DNA of 64,000 nucleotides. Origin: Enterobacter quasihormaechei. Its GTDB lineage: Bacteria > Pseudomonadota > Gammaproteobacteria > Enterobacterales > Enterobacteriaceae. Both the position numbers and the translations under genes were made by a program. Below the pieces are notes generated by a model. It made no database searches and was not told where the DNA came from. It saw only the letters and a list, made by a program, of their open reading frames with translations. The stretch is from the NCBI RefSeq assembly GCF_004331385.1, contig NZ_SJON01000007.1, positions 62,001 through 126,000 on the forward strand. Direction: 5' to 3'. Shown one piece after another: positions 45,030 to 55,883 of the stretch; within the stretch, counting starts at the first letter, position 1; each line of letters begins with the position of its first letter.

Positions 45030-47705
45030 TCAGTCCAGCATCTTACGAATCACATAATGCAAAATGCCGTCGTTCTGGTAATAGGTCAGTTCTGTTGCGG
45101 TATCAATGCGACACCGGCACTCCAGCACCTCCGTTCGACCGTCTGCACGCGTTAACTTCACGGGCACCGTTTTACCCGGTTGCAGGTTTTGCAGACCGCT
45201 GATATCAATCTGCTCTTCCCCGGTCAGCCCCAGCGTTTTACGCGTCACGCCCTGCGGAAACTCAAGCGGCAGGATCCCCATCCCGATCAGGTTTGAACGG
45301 TGAATACGCTCAAAGGATTCGGCAATGACCACGCGAACCCCCAACAGACGCGGACCTTTCGCAGCCCAGTCGCGGCTGGAGCCGGAGCCGTACTCTTTCC
45401 CGGCAATCACGGCCAGCGGCGTCCCCTCCTGCTGATACTTCACGGCAGCGTCATAAATTGAAATGACCTCCGTATCCGGCAGGTGGCGCGTCATGCCCCC
45501 TTCCACACCCGGCACCATTTCATTACGAATGCGGATGTTGGCAAAAGTCCCGCGCATCATCACTTCGTGGTTACCGCGACGCGAGCCGTAGGAGTTAAAA
45601 TCACGTCGCTCCACGCCCCGGCTTTGCAGATAACGTCCCGCAGGGCTATCCGCCTTGATGCTTCCCGCCGGGGAGATATGGTCTGTCGTGACGGAGTCCC
45701 CCAGCATCGCCAGGATCCGCGCGCCCTGAATATCCTTCAGCGGTGCGGGCTCTGCCAGCATCTCATCGAAGAATGGCGACAGGCGGATATAGGTGGAATC
45801 ATCCTGCCAGTCATAGGTATCAGAACCCACCACGTCGATCGTTTTCCACTCCGGCGTCCCCTCAAACACTTCCGCATACTCTTTGCGGAACATCTCGGTG
45901 GAGACTTTCTCGACCGCACGCGCAATTTCACGCGATGATGGCCAGATGTCTTTCAGATAGACCGGTTCATTCTTGCGATCGAGACCAATCGGATCGGTCG
46001 CCAGGTTAATGTTCATGTTTCCGGCCAGAGCGTAAGCCACAACCAGCGGCGGCGAGGCCAGCCAGTTGGTCTTCACCAGCGGATGAATACGCCCTTCAAA
46101 GTTTCGGTTACCGGAAAGCACCGCGCCAACGGTCAAATCCCCCTGCTTGATCGCCACTTCAATAGGTTCAGGCAGTGGACCCGAGTTACCGATACAGGTG
46201 GTACAGCCATAGCCCACCAGGTTAAAGCCCAGCTCGTCGAGATAAGGCGTGAGTCTGGCCTGCGCCAGATAATCAGACACCACTTTCGAGCCCGGCGCCA
46301 GAGACGCTTTCACCCACGGCTGTGGCTTAAGCCCCAGCTCGACCGCCTTTTTCGCCAGCAGCCCGGCGGCCATTAGCACGCTGGGGTTAGACGTGTTGGT
46401 ACAGGAGGTAATAGCGGCGATTACCACGGCGCCGTCAGGGAGCTGATACTGATGCCCGTTGAGCACGTAGTCCACCGGACGGTGATCTTTTTGCGCGGCA
46501 TTGACCTCCAGCTCATTGCTGGCGGCAAAAGCTTTCGGTACGTTGCTCAGCGCGACGCGGTCCTGAGGACGTTTCGGCCCTGCGAGGCTTGCCTCAACGG
46601 TGCCCATATCCAGCTCCAGCGTACTGGTAAATACCGGCTCATCGCCCGGGTTACGCCACATGCCCTGCGCTTTAGTGTAAGCCTCGACGAGGGCAACCTG
46701 CTCCTCGCTGCGACCGCTGAGACGCATGTACTCAAGCGTTACGCCATCAATCGGGAAAAAGCCGCAGGTTGCGCCATATTCCGGTGCCATATTGGCGATG
46801 GTGGCGCGGTCCGCCAGCGGCAGAGAATCCAGGCCATCACCATAAAATTCAACGAATTTGCCTACCACGCCATGCTTACGCAGCATCTGGGTGACCGTCA
46901 GGACCAGATCCGTGGCGGTAATGCCTTCGGACAGCTTACCGGTGAGCTTAAAGCCCACCACATCGGGAATGAGCATTGATACCGGCTGGCCAAGCATGGC
47001 CGCTTCCGCTTCGATACCGCCCACGCCCCAGCCCAGTACGCCGAGGCCATTAATCATGGTCGTGTGAGAGTCGGTGCCCACCAGCGTATCTGGGTACGCA
47101 ACCCACGCCTTATCCTGCAATTCACTCCAGACGGCTTTACCAAGATATTCCAGGTTCACCTGGTGGCAAATTCCGGTGCCCGGTGGAACGACGCTGAAGC
47201 GGCTGAACGCCTGCTGACCCCATTTAAGGAATACGTAGCGTTCATGGTTACGTTCCATTTCCAGACGGACGTTTTCGCCGAAAGCATCGTCGTCACCGAA
47301 GTGGTCGACGGTGACGGAGTGGTCGATGACGAGGTCTACCGGGGAGAGTGGATTAACCTTAGCGGTATCGCCCCCGAGCCGCTTGACGGCTTCACGCATG
47401 GCGGCCAAATCCACAACCGCCGGCACGCCGGTGAAGTCCTGCATCAGCACCCTGGCCGGGCGATAGGCAATTTCTCTGTCTGCATGTGCATTCTTAAGCC
47501 ACCCTGCAAGAGCCTGGATATCCTCCTCGGTAACCGAGTCGCCATCCTGCCAGCGTAAGAGGTTTTCCAGTAAGACTTTCAACGACTTGGGTAACCGCGA
47601 AATGTCCCCAAGCGTCCTGGCAGCCAGCGGTAAGCTGTAGTAGTGCCAGGTTTTATTTTCCGCCTGTAACGTGTCCTTACTGGCTTCGCGTAGGGTTAAC
47701 GACAT
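45030..47705 (-). CDS. acnA: AcnA, aconitate hydratase A
   Basis: This is the stress-phase aconitase, interconverting citrate and isocitrate with a [4Fe-4S] cluster. Its 891 residues equal the E. coli length. Cluster cysteines lie in [14 protein letters not shown] and [14 protein letters not shown]. The C-terminal swivelling domain carries the substrate-binding Arg in [26 protein letters not shown] is an excellent ribosome site. In E. coli it is induced by SoxRS and in stationary phase. It is the last gene after the ymi/yciX group on this strand. Confidence 0.97.
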   Translation of the reverse strand: MSLTLREASKDTLQAENKTWHYYSLPLAARTLGDISRLPKSLKVLLENLLRWQDGDSVTEEDIQALAGWLKNAHADREIAYRPARVLMQDFTGVPAVVDLAAMREAVKRLGGDTAKVNPLSPVDLVIDHSVTVDHFGDDDAFGENVRLEMERNHERYVFLKWGQQAFSRFSVVPPGTGICHQVNLEYLGKAVWSELQDKAWVAYPDTLVGTDSHTTMINGLGVLGWGVGGIEAEAAMLGQPVSMLIPDVVGFKLTGKLSEGITATDLVLTVTQMLRKHGVVGKFVEFYGDGLDSLPLADRATIANMAPEYGATCGFFPIDGVTLEYMRLSGRSEEQVALVEAYTKAQGMWRNPGDEPVFTSTLELDMGTVEASLAGPKRPQDRVALSNVPKAFAASNELEVNAAQKDHRPVDYVLNGHQYQLPDGAVVIAAITSCTNTSNPSVLMAAGLLAKKAVELGLKPQPWVKASLAPGSKVVSDYLAQARLTPYLDELGFNLVGYGCTTCIGNSGPLPEPIEVAIKQGDLTVGAVLSGNRNFEGRIHPLVKTNWLASPPLVVAYALAGNMNINLATDPIGLDRKNEPVYLKDIWPSSREIARAVEKVSTEMFRKEYAEVFEGTPEWKTIDVVGSDTYDWQDDSTYIRLSPFFDEMLAEPAPLKDIQGARILAMLGDSVTTDHISPAGSIKADSPAGRYLQSRGVERRDFNSYGSRRGNHEVMMRGTFANIRIRNEMVPGVEGGMTRHLPDTEVISIYDAAVKYQQEGTPLAVIAGKEYGSGSSRDWAAKGPRLLGVRVVIAESFERIHRSNLIGMGILPLEFPQGVTRKTLGLTGEEQIDISGLQNLQPGKTVPVKLTRADGRTEVLECRCRIDTATELTYYQNDGILHYVIRKMLD

Positions 47706-47845
47706 AAGCTCCTCCTTAAAAACAGGGATGTCCTGACAATCATCAGGGCTGTAATTAAAGATAACACAAAGATGTCGTAACGTTTTGATAACAACCCAAA
47801 TTGATAAATTTCGGAATGGTCCAACGCGAGGGATAAAACAAAAAA

Positions 47846-47861
47846 CCCCGCCGTGGCGAGG
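47846..47861 (-). terminator. Terminator after ymiC
   Basis: On the minus strand CCTCGCC and GGCGGGG pair across a 2-nt turn (more likely a 4-nt loop after opening one pair). TTTTTTGTTTT follows. It separates ymiC from the acnA promoter. Confidence 0.75.
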
Positions 47862-47870
47862 TTTTACGAT

Positions 47871-47972
47871 TTAGTGGAGAGCCAGCCAGATAAGCTGACA
47901 CCAGAAGAGGATCGACGCTGAGAATACACCGAGCCATGACCAGTATTTTACGGTTGTCATGTTATTTGTCAT
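47871..47972 (-). CDS. ymiC: YmiC, 33-residue single-pass membrane protein
   Basis: The frame reads MTNNMTTVKYWSWLGVFSAS and continues through ILFWCQLIWL to end in ALH. It is a short N-terminus followed by one hydrophobic membrane helix. It resembles E. coli YmiC and sits in the same place between acnA and yciX. The start may be residue 1 or Met5. It is followed by a strong terminator, which supports its being a real transcript end. Function unknown. Confidence 0.75.
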   Translation of the reverse strand: MTNNMTTVKYWSWLGVFSASILFWCQLIWLALH

Positions 47973-48106
47973 AGGGACACCAGTCTTTAATTATTTGAGG
48001 TTCCGAGGTCTGCCCTCGATCTATATTGCTGATGTGTATTTATTAAAGAGTACAAAAGCGCACAGTCTTTATTCAGACTATTTGCATCATTACGCAAAAA
48101 GCAAAA

Positions 48107-48277
48107 TTATTGTTTTTTGGGCTCGTCTTCCGCGAACGCATCAATAAAGGCCTGCTGCTGTGGCGTCAGTTTCCAGGAGGCTGGCACGCTGGTTGCTGGC
48201 ACCTTGCGCGCTTTGTGAGCATTGTCACGAAGCTGACATATCTCTTTTCGCACTTCCGTACGCACCGTCATGACCAT
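48107..48277 (-). CDS. yciX: YciX, small conserved basic protein
   Basis: A 56-residue frame starting MVMTVRTEVRKEICQLRDNA, with KARKVPATSVPASWKLTPQQ and an acidic end. It corresponds to the small yciX gene found between cysB and acnA in E. coli and Salmonella. It starts 2 bp after the ymiA stop, so the two are likely translated in a coupled manner. No membrane segment or known domain is visible. Confidence 0.7.
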   Translation of the reverse strand: MVMTVRTEVRKEICQLRDNAHKARKVPATSVPASWKLTPQQQAFIDAFAEDEPKKQ

Positions 48278-48279
48278 AT

Positions 48280-48420
48280 TCAACCCCAGAATTTCCAGAC
48301 AAGGAGAGCAACCACCACCCAGAACAGGGCAGAGCCAAGAAAGACCGCCAGCCAGGCTTTACGCTTAAGTGCGGGATCCCTTTGCGGTTCTTCACTTCCT
48401 GACGGCATTGCTAACCTCAT
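48280..48420 (-). CDS. ymiA: YmiA, 46-residue single-pass membrane protein
   Basis: The frame reads MRLAMPSGSEEPQRDPALKR, then a membrane helix (AWLAVFLGSALFWVVVALLV) and WKFWG. It matches E. coli YmiA nearly throughout, including length. The basic KRK just before the helix suggests a cytoplasmic N-terminus. A start at Met5 is also possible. It heads a ymiA-yciX unit downstream of cysB. Function unknown. Confidence 0.82.
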   Translation of the reverse strand: MRLAMPSGSEEPQRDPALKRKAWLAVFLGSALFWVVVALLVWKFWG

Positions 48421-48614
48421 ACAATCGACATCGCTTATCATTTAGAGACCAAACAATTGGCACAAGTAATCATCTGATGAGATAAATCCTAAAGAAACTT
48501 TAGCCGAAAAGCCAGTGAATTTACGCATCTGGACCTGGGAAAAATTCAATCTTTTGACCAGAAATAAATAATTGAAAAGAATAATTTGCACACCTGTAAA
48601 TTAGTTTCTACTTT

Positions 48615-48632
48615 TGTCGCAAATTTGCGACA
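48615..48632. repeat. 18-bp perfect palindrome upstream of ymiA
   Basis: TGTCGCAAATTTGCGACA is its own reverse complement. No T-run follows on either strand, so it is not an intrinsic terminator. Its form is that of a dimeric regulator site. It lies about 195 bp upstream of the ymiA start. Confidence 0.6.
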
Positions 48633-48720
48633 GTAAAACCCCAATCATCAAATGGGTTATGACGATATATGACAGTCGGCGCAAATGCGGTTAATTCTAA
48701 TTTAGGTTAAAGAGGAATGG

Positions 48721-48749
48721 CGGTATCTTTCCGCAGGAGAAAGATACCG
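48721..48749 (-). terminator. Hairpin after cysB
   Basis: CGGTATCTTTC and GAAAGATACCG form an 11-bp stem with a 7-nt loop, 7 bp past the cysB stop. There is no T-run after it on the minus strand, so it may stabilise the 3' end more than terminate. Confidence 0.5.
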
Positions 48750-48756
48750 GATGTGA

Positions 48757-49746
<990 letters not shown>

Positions 49747-49867
49747 TTAACGCACGCGACAATCGCTTAAGACGATTTAATAATAAGAAACGGGTTAACT
49801 ATAACCACTATATCATTTATAGCCAGGCTGTATAGTACGGAACAAAAAATAATAACGAGGTAATAAA

Positions 49868-49891
49868 AAAGGGCCGGAGATCCGGCCCTTT
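49868..49891 (-). terminator. topA terminator
   Basis: AAAGGGCCGGA and TCCGGCCCTTT pair around GA; with the pairs nearest the turn opened this makes a normal loop. The T-run lies on the minus strand (AAAAAA on plus), so it ends topA. Confidence 0.88.
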
Positions 49892-49917
49892 CACAGGTAA
49901 GTTACGGTAAGAGAAGA

Positions 49918-52515
49918 TTATTTTTTGCCTTCAACCCATTTACCGTCAACAAAGAAGGCTGACCAGCCGGTCGCTTTACCCTCTTTTTCTGCCGCCACGT
50001 ACTGCTGCTTCGTTTTACGGCTGAAACGCACCACGGTTTTGTTACCTTCCGGATCCTGCTGTGGCGCATCGGCCAGGTAACGCAGTTTCTCCGGCAGACG
50101 GTCGCGGAAGCGGTACAGCTCTTCGACCAGCGGCGCGCGAGTCTCGCGCGATTTCGGGAAGGTGTTAGCGGCCAGGAACACCCCGGCAGCGCCGTCACGC
50201 AGGACGAAATAGGCGTCTGACTTTTCGCACGGCAACTCCGGAAGCGGAACCGGATCTTCCTTCGGCGGCGCAACTTCACCGTTACGCAGGATCTTACGCG
50301 TGTTTTTACAGTCGTCGTTGGTACATGCCATGTACTTACCGAAGCGTCCCATTTTCAGGTGCATTTCGGAACCACATTTCTCACACTCCACGACCGGACC
50401 GTCATAGCCCTTAATGCGGAACTCGCCTTCTTCGATCTCATAACCGTCGCAGGTCGGGTTATTACCGCAAACGTGCAGCTTACGTTTCGGATCGATCAGA
50501 TAGCTGTCCATCGCCGTGCCGCATTTCTTACAGCGGCGTTTGGCGCGCAGCGCGTTGGTTTCCGCATCGTCCCCTTCCAGCACGTTGAGAACTTCGTTCT
50601 CCGGCACGAGGTTAATGGTGGTTTTGCAGCGCTCTTTTGGAGATAGTGCATAACCAGAACAACCGAGGAATACGCCCGTTGTTGCGGTACGAATTCCCAT
50701 TTTACGGCCACAGGTTGGGCAGTCGATGCTGGTGAGCACCATCTGGTTAGGCAGCATGCCGCCTTCTTCAGGATCTTTCTCAGCTTTCTCAAGCTGGCTG
50801 GTGAAATCGCTGAAGAAGCTGTCGAGAACTTTCTTCCACTCGGCCTTATGGCTGGCAACCTCATCGAGGCTGTCTTCCATCTGCGCGGTGAAGTCATAGT
50901 TCATCAGCTCACGGAAGTTAGCTTCCAGACGGTCGGTGACAATCTCACCCATTTTTTCAGCATAGAAACGACGGTTCTCAACGCGAACGTATCCACGATC
51001 CTGAATGGTCGAAATGATTGACGCATAGGTAGACGGGCGACCGATGCCGCGTTTTTCCAGCTCTTTTACCAGCGATGCTTCGCTGAAACGCGCAGGCGGC
51101 TTGGTGAAGTGCTGAGCCGGGACCAGATCGACCAGCGACAGCTCGTCCCCTTTGTTCACGGAAGGCAGCGTTCTGTCTTCATCGCCTTTGCGCAGCGCAG
51201 GCATTACTTTTGTCCAGCCGTCGAAGCGCAGGATACGACCGCGCGCTTTCAGGCGGAAATCACCCGCGCCAACGGTCAGCGTGGTGGAGTCGTATTTCGC
51301 TGGCGTCATCTGGCAGGCCACGAACTGGCGCCAGATCAGCTGATACAGCTTCTGCGCGTCCGCTTCCATATCCTTCAGTGATTCGGCCAGGACGGAAACG
51401 TCAGAAGGACGAATCGCTTCGTGCGCTTCCTGAGAGTTCTCTTTGCTGGCGTACTGATTAGGACTGTCCGGCAGGTATTTCTTACCGAAGTTATCCTCAA
51501 TATAGCCACGCACCATGCTGACAGCGTCCTGGCTCAGATTGGTGGAGTCAGTACGCATGTAGGTAATGTAACCCGCTTCATACAGACGCTGGGCCATCAT
51601 CATGGTTTTCTTAACGCCGTAACCCAGACGCGTGCTTGCCGCCTGCTGGAGCGTTGACGTGATAAACGGTGCGCCAGGCTTGCTGCTGGTCGGTTTGTCT
51701 TCACGATCCAGAACCTGATAACGTGCTTTTTCCAGCAGCGCCACGGCGGCCATGGTCTGGTCGCGATTTTCAGGACGGAACGGCTTGTCGTTGTGGTGGC
51801 TCACCTGCAACGGCAGCGCATCGCCGCCCGGCGTGGTGACGTTGGCATCCACTTCCCAGAACTCTTCCGGGACGAACGCTTTGATTTCGCGTTCGCGTTC
51901 AACAACCAGACGAACGGCCACGGACTGCACGCGCCCCGCAGACAGGCCGCGCGCGACCTTTTTCCACAGCAGAGGCGAGACCATGTAGCCTACAACGCGG
52001 TCCATAAAGCGACGCGCCTGCTGAGCGTTGACGCGGTCGATATTCAGTTCACCCGGCTTTTCAAACGCCTGACGAATCGCATTCTTTGTAATTTCGTTAA
52101 ACACTACGCGGCTGTAGCGTTTGTCATCACCCCCGATCACTTCCCGCAGGTGCCATGCGATGGCCTCCCCTTCGCGGTCAAGGTCGGTTGCGAGATAAAT
52201 GTGGTCTGCTTTTTCAGCAAGCTGCTTCAGCTCGTTAACGACTTTTTCTTTGCCTGGCAGCACTTCGTATTGTGCATCCCAGTTGTGCCATGGGTTAACA
52301 CCCATGCGGTTGACAAGCGCGCTACGTTCATCCTTTTTAGGCTTTTTAGCCCCTTTGGTGGAGGTAGAGTCTGCGCTCTTTTTGCTGGCTGAGCCACTGG
52401 TCGGCAAATCGCGAATGTGACCAACGCTGGACTTAACCACGTAGTCATTGCCCAGATATTTATTGATCGTTTTGGCTTTTGCCGGGGACTCAACGATGAC
52501 GAGAGCTTTACCCAT
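49918..52515 (-). CDS. topA: TopA, DNA topoisomerase I
   Basis: This type IA enzyme relaxes negative supercoils. The 865 residues equal the E. coli length. The TOPRIM domain starts [20 protein letters not shown] and has the DxDxE motif in [17 protein letters not shown]. The active-site Tyr is in [14 protein letters not shown]. The C-terminal region carries several four-cysteine zinc ribbons ([23 protein letters not shown]) and basic repeats. The ATG at 52515 is used; the frame reaches a GTG two codons upstream. Confidence 0.98.
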   Translation of the reverse strand: MGKALVIVESPAKAKTINKYLGNDYVVKSSVGHIRDLPTSGSASKKSADSTSTKGAKKPKKDERSALVNRMGVNPWHNWDAQYEVLPGKEKVVNELKQLAEKADHIYLATDLDREGEAIAWHLREVIGGDDKRYSRVVFNEITKNAIRQAFEKPGELNIDRVNAQQARRFMDRVVGYMVSPLLWKKVARGLSAGRVQSVAVRLVVEREREIKAFVPEEFWEVDANVTTPGGDALPLQVSHHNDKPFRPENRDQTMAAVALLEKARYQVLDREDKPTSSKPGAPFITSTLQQAASTRLGYGVKKTMMMAQRLYEAGYITYMRTDSTNLSQDAVSMVRGYIEDNFGKKYLPDSPNQYASKENSQEAHEAIRPSDVSVLAESLKDMEADAQKLYQLIWRQFVACQMTPAKYDSTTLTVGAGDFRLKARGRILRFDGWTKVMPALRKGDEDRTLPSVNKGDELSLVDLVPAQHFTKPPARFSEASLVKELEKRGIGRPSTYASIISTIQDRGYVRVENRRFYAEKMGEIVTDRLEANFRELMNYDFTAQMEDSLDEVASHKAEWKKVLDSFFSDFTSQLEKAEKDPEEGGMLPNQMVLTSIDCPTCGRKMGIRTATTGVFLGCSGYALSPKERCKTTINLVPENEVLNVLEGDDAETNALRAKRRCKKCGTAMDSYLIDPKRKLHVCGNNPTCDGYEIEEGEFRIKGYDGPVVECEKCGSEMHLKMGRFGKYMACTNDDCKNTRKILRNGEVAPPKEDPVPLPELPCEKSDAYFVLRDGAAGVFLAANTFPKSRETRAPLVEELYRFRDRLPEKLRYLADAPQQDPEGNKTVVRFSRKTKQQYVAAEKEGKATGWSAFFVDGKWVEGKK

Positions 52516-52913
52516 ATTCACCTTTACCTAATTTAATTCTTCCAGGAATACGCCGCACGTTGATTTCCCTTCCGCTGACGACGAGCCATTGATATTGCGA
52601 CGTCGTCAGGGGATATCAACCCCTATGTCTTACCGAACGTCAGAATGGCGACATCCAGGTCATTGAGTTTTCGGGTATTTTTCTCACATCAAAGTTCATT
52701 CGTGACGAATTCCCGGTCGAATGTCAAGCAATTCTGTTGCCAGAATGACGAAAGCGCACACTGTACCTGATAAAATTCGTTACGCAACTTTATTAGCATG
52801 CAAAAGCAATTCCCGCCAGCCAATCCCCTTTCCTTATCCCCTCGGATAACAGGGAAAATTTGCCCCTGAAGCGACCCAGGCGTAGACTATTGTCACTGTT
52901 TAAGGAGTGGAAT
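52516..52913. other. Divergent regulatory region of topA and yciN
   Basis: About 400 bp between two divergent genes. On the topA side lie an 8-bp inverted repeat, TGACGACG (52576-52583) with CGTCGTCA (52601-52608), and a small hairpin GGGG-N7-CCCC (52609-52623). E. coli topA has several supercoiling-sensitive promoters in the equivalent place; I could not assign them one by one. No gene is seen. Confidence 0.55.
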
Positions 52914-53165
52914 ATGCAGAAAACGACCCAACCCATTGACCGAGCTTCTCTGCTTATCGAAGCAAACAAACTCATTCGCGACCATGAAGACACCCTGGCG
53001 GGGATCGAAGCGACTGGCGTGGAACAGCGTAATGGCGTGCTGGTGTTCAGCGGTGAATATTTCCTTGATGAACAGGGGTTGCCAACCCCGAAAAGCACCG
53101 CCGTATTTAACATGTTTAAATACCTGGCGCATGCCCTCTCAGAGAAGTATCACCTGGTCGATTAA
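52914..53165 (+). CDS. yciN: YciN, small conserved protein
   Basis: An 83-residue soluble protein of unknown role, matching YciN in length and over most of its sequence ([40 protein letters not shown]). TAAGGAGTGGAAT precedes the ATG at 52914. It is monocistronic, divergent from topA, and ends in a strong palindromic terminator shared with sohB. Confidence 0.93.
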   Translation: MQKTTQPIDRASLLIEANKLIRDHEDTLAGIEATGVEQRNGVLVFSGEYFLDEQGLPTPKSTAVFNMFKYLAHALSEKYHLVD

Positions 53166-53169
53166 AAGT

Positions 53170-53199
53170 AAAAACGCGAGGCATATGCCTCGCGTTTTT
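53170..53199. terminator. Bidirectional terminator between yciN and sohB
   Basis: A perfect 30-bp palindrome: AAAAACGCGAGGCAT followed by its complement, with T-runs at both ends. Confidence 0.93.
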
Positions 53200-53201
53200 C
53201 T

Positions 53202-54248
53202 TTAGAGCAACGGCTTTTGTCCGCGCTGCAACCAGCGCAGCAGCAGGCGATCCGCGCTTTCTGCCGCACTACTGGTAAAACGGTCGAGGAGGCGCTTACG
53301 ACGGGTGAAGCGCACCCCCACCAGCTCACGGCCTTCCATCAGGTTTATCAGGAGATCGTCGCTGGTGCCCACTTCATCCACCAGCCCTTTCTCCTGCGCC
53401 TGCGTGCCGTACCAGTGTTCACCCGTAGCTACCTGCTCAATGTCCAGCGTTGGGCGCATGCGGTGCACGAAATCTTTGAACAGATGGTGGGTTTCGTTCA
53501 GATCTTCCCGGAACTTCTGCCGTCCCTCTTCGGTGTTCTCGCCGAGCAGCGTGAGCGTACGTTTGTACTGACCCGCCGTATGCAGTTCGATATCGATCTC
53601 TTTGTTTTTCAGGAAACGATTGAAGTTAGGGATCTGCGCGACCACCCCTATCGAGCCGATAATTGAAAAAGGTGCTGCGACGATTTTATCCGCCACGCAC
53701 GCCATCATGTAGCCGCCGCTCGCCGCGACTTTATCTACCGCTACGGTGAGCGGGATCTGTTTATCACGCAGACGCTGTAACTGCGACGCCGCCAGTCCAT
53801 ACCCATGCACGACGCCGCCGGGGCTTTCAAGGCGTACTACAACCTGATCCTGCGGTGTCGCCACGGCCAGTACCGCCGTCACTTCTTCGCGCAAAGAGGA
53901 GACTTCATGCGCGTCCATACTGCCTTTAAAATCGAGCACATAAACGCGCGGCTTTGCATCAGCCTGCGGCGCGGCGAGCTTTGCTTTCGCCTTCGCCGCT
54001 TTGGCTTCCTGTTTATGTTTTTTCTTCTGGGCTTTTAGCCACAGCTTCTGTTGATGATCGTCCAGCAGCGCCAGAGACATCTCCTCCTGCATCTCTTTAT
54101 ACTGCTCGCTCAGGCGGGTAATGCGTAACTCACCACGCTGACGCTTACGCTGCGTCAGGTTGACAATCAGAGCGGCAATCACCGCGATAGCAATAACCAC
54201 CGTCGCGATTTTCGCCAAAAACAACCCATATTGAGAAAGTAATTCCAC
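53202..54248 (-). CDS. sohB: SohB, inner-membrane S49-family protease
   Basis: A 348-residue relative of signal peptide peptidase SppA, anchored by an N-terminal membrane helix (residues about 7-30) and followed by a basic coiled coil rich in Lys and Ala. The S49 domain has the nucleophile Ser in KVAASGGYMMACVADK and the general-base Lys in AGQYKRTLTLLGEN. The GTG at 54248 (VELLSQYG) is preferred because GGTGG precedes it and it matches E. coli; an upstream frame to 54293 has no support. Confidence 0.92.
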   Translation of the reverse strand: MELLSQYGLFLAKIATVVIAIAVIAALIVNLTQRKRQRGELRITRLSEQYKEMQEEMSLALLDDHQQKLWLKAQKKKHKQEAKAAKAKAKLAAPQADAKPRVYVLDFKGSMDAHEVSSLREEVTAVLAVATPQDQVVVRLESPGGVVHGYGLAASQLQRLRDKQIPLTVAVDKVAASGGYMMACVADKIVAAPFSIIGSIGVVAQIPNFNRFLKNKEIDIELHTAGQYKRTLTLLGENTEEGRQKFREDLNETHHLFKDFVHRMRPTLDIEQVATGEHWYGTQAQEKGLVDEVGTSDDLLINLMEGRELVGVRFTRRKRLLDRFTSSAAESADRLLLRWLQRGQKPLL

Positions 54249-54499
54249 GCGTCCACCTTGATTTAACCACGAATCTTTCCCGCCAGTGTACAACAGCCCT
54301 GCGCGGGCGTCTCGCTCTGGACATTACCTCTGCGAGGCGGCTTCAGGAATCCCCCTGTTCTGGTTTAAATCTTTGCAAATTGTTAATTTCCCAGCGTTCT
54401 GTCCTGTAGACTGATTGAATTCTGACGCTGTTTCGGGCATAAAGCCGAAAAGTCATAAATAAAGGTGCAAGTCACGCTCAATGCGCCTGAGGAGCCACC

Positions 54500-55261
54500 G
54501 TGCATTATCAGCCACAAAAAAACCTTCTACAGAACCGCATCATTCTGGTTACCGGTGCCAGCGACGGGATTGGTCGCGAAGCGGCGCTGACCTATTCTGA
54601 ATACGGTGCGAGCCTTATTCTGCTGGGACGTAATGAAGAAAAGCTAAAATCCGTTGCCCGTGAAATCGAAGACGCCGGCGGTACGCCCACGCCCTGGTAT
54701 ACGCTCGATCTGCTGACCTGCACGCCAGCGTCATGCCAGGCCCTTGCCCAGCGCATCAGCACGCATTATCCCCGTCTTGACGGCGTGCTGCACAACGCGG
54801 GATTGCTGGGCGAAGTGCGCCCGATGGATGAACAGGATCCGGAGATTTGGCAGCAGGTGATGCAGGTTAACGTCAACGGGACGTTTTTCCTGACTCAGGC
54901 CTTGCTTCCTTTATTACTCAAGTCAGATTCCGGCTCGCTGGTGTTTACCTCCTCCAGCGTAGGTCGTCAGGGCCGTGCGAACTGGGGAGCTTACGCAGCC
55001 TCAAAATTTGCCACCGAAGGAATGATGCAGGTGCTGGCTGAAGAGTATCAAAACCGCCCTTTGCGGGTAAACTGCATTAACCCTGGCGGTACGCGCACCA
55101 AAATGCGTGCCAGCGCGTTCCCCACAGAAGATCCGCAGAAGCTTAAAACCCCGGCCGATATCATGCCCCTTTACCTGTGGCTGATGGGTGACGACAGCCG
55201 TCGCAAAACCGGGATGACCTTCGATGCCCAGCCAGGCCGTAAACCGGGGATATCGCAATGA
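54500..55261 (+). CDS. yciK: YciK, short-chain dehydrogenase/reductase
   Basis: A 253-residue SDR with the cofactor motif LVTGASDGIGREAAL near residue 16 and the catalytic Ser-Tyr-Lys in TSSSVGRQG and YAASKFATEG. The natural substrate is not established. The start codon is GTG with GAGGAG before it. It overlaps btuR by 4 bp (ATGA), so the two are translated together. Confidence 0.92.
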   Translation: MHYQPQKNLLQNRIILVTGASDGIGREAALTYSEYGASLILLGRNEEKLKSVAREIEDAGGTPTPWYTLDLLTCTPASCQALAQRISTHYPRLDGVLHNAGLLGEVRPMDEQDPEIWQQVMQVNVNGTFFLTQALLPLLLKSDSGSLVFTSSSVGRQGRANWGAYAASKFATEGMMQVLAEEYQNRPLRVNCINPGGTRTKMRASAFPTEDPQKLKTPADIMPLYLWLMGDDSRRKTGMTFDAQPGRKPGISQ

Positions 55262-55848
55262 GTGAAGACCGCCATCAGCAGCGCCAGCAGCGTCTGAAAG
55301 AACAGGTTGACGCACGTGTGGCCGCCGCCCAGGACGAACGCGGGATCCTCATCGTGTTCACCGGTAACGGCAAAGGCAAAACCACAGCCGCCTTCGGTAC
55401 CGCCACCCGCGCCGTTGGCCATGGGCAGAAAGTGGGCGTGATCCAGTTTATCAAGGGAGAATGGCCCAACGGCGAGCGTAATCTACTCGAACCGCATGGC
55501 GTTGAGTTCCAGGTTATGGCGACCGGTTTCACCTGGGATACCCAGAACCGGGAAACGGATACCGCAGCCTGCCTCGCCGTCTGGGAGCATGCCAAAAGAA
55601 TGCTCTCAGATCCGACGCTGAATATGGTGTTGCTGGATGAGATCACCTATATGGTGGCCTATGACTACCTGCCGCTGGAAGCCGTGCTGGAGGCGCTCAG
55701 GAATCGCCCTGCACACCAGACGGCGATCGTCACGGGGCGCGGCTGTCATCGGGATATTCTGGAGATTGCAGATACCGTCAGCGAGCTGCGTCCGGTTAAG
55801 CATGCGTTCGATGCGGGTATCAAAGCGCAGATAGGGATTGATTACTAA
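55258..55848 (+). CDS. btuR: BtuR (CobO/CobA), corrinoid adenosyltransferase
   Basis: A 196-residue ATP:cob(I)alamin adenosyltransferase that makes the 5'-deoxyadenosyl form of the cofactor. The P-loop lies near residue 36 (FTGNGKGKTTAAFG), and VVLLDEITYMVAYDYL-like sequence (MVLLDEITYMVAYDYLPL) supplies Walker B. It is cotranscribed with yciK. It allows use of salvaged as well as de novo corrinoids. Confidence 0.95.
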   Translation: MSEDRHQQRQQRLKEQVDARVAAAQDERGILIVFTGNGKGKTTAAFGTATRAVGHGQKVGVIQFIKGEWPNGERNLLEPHGVEFQVMATGFTWDTQNRETDTAACLAVWEHAKRMLSDPTLNMVLLDEITYMVAYDYLPLEAVLEALRNRPAHQTAIVTGRGCHRDILEIADTVSELRPVKHAFDAGIKAQIGIDY

Positions 55849-55852
55849 AGAA

Positions 55853-55880
55853 AAAAGCCCGGTATCTTTACCGGGCTTTT
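55853..55880. terminator. Bidirectional terminator between btuR and rluB
   Basis: AAAAGCCCGGTA pairs with TACCGGGCTTTT around TCTT, with A-rich and T-rich flanks for both convergent genes. Confidence 0.92.
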
Positions 55881-55883
55881 CGA

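Larger units (their letters stand above)
48421..48756. other. Intergenic region between cysB and ymiA
   Basis: About 335 bp without a gene. It holds a hairpin right after the cysB stop (48721-48749), an 18-bp perfect palindrome (48615-48632) and AT-rich sequence that should contain the ymiA promoter. Confidence 0.6.

Noticed and set aside
47755-47937. A 60-codon minus-strand open frame between acnA and ymiC
   Set aside because: It runs through the ymiC terminator and overlaps ymiC in another frame; it has no ribosome site or recognisable sequence.
53170-53199. 30-bp perfect palindrome as a regulator site
   Set aside because: It lies between convergent yciN and sohB and has T-runs on both strands, so it is a bidirectional terminator.
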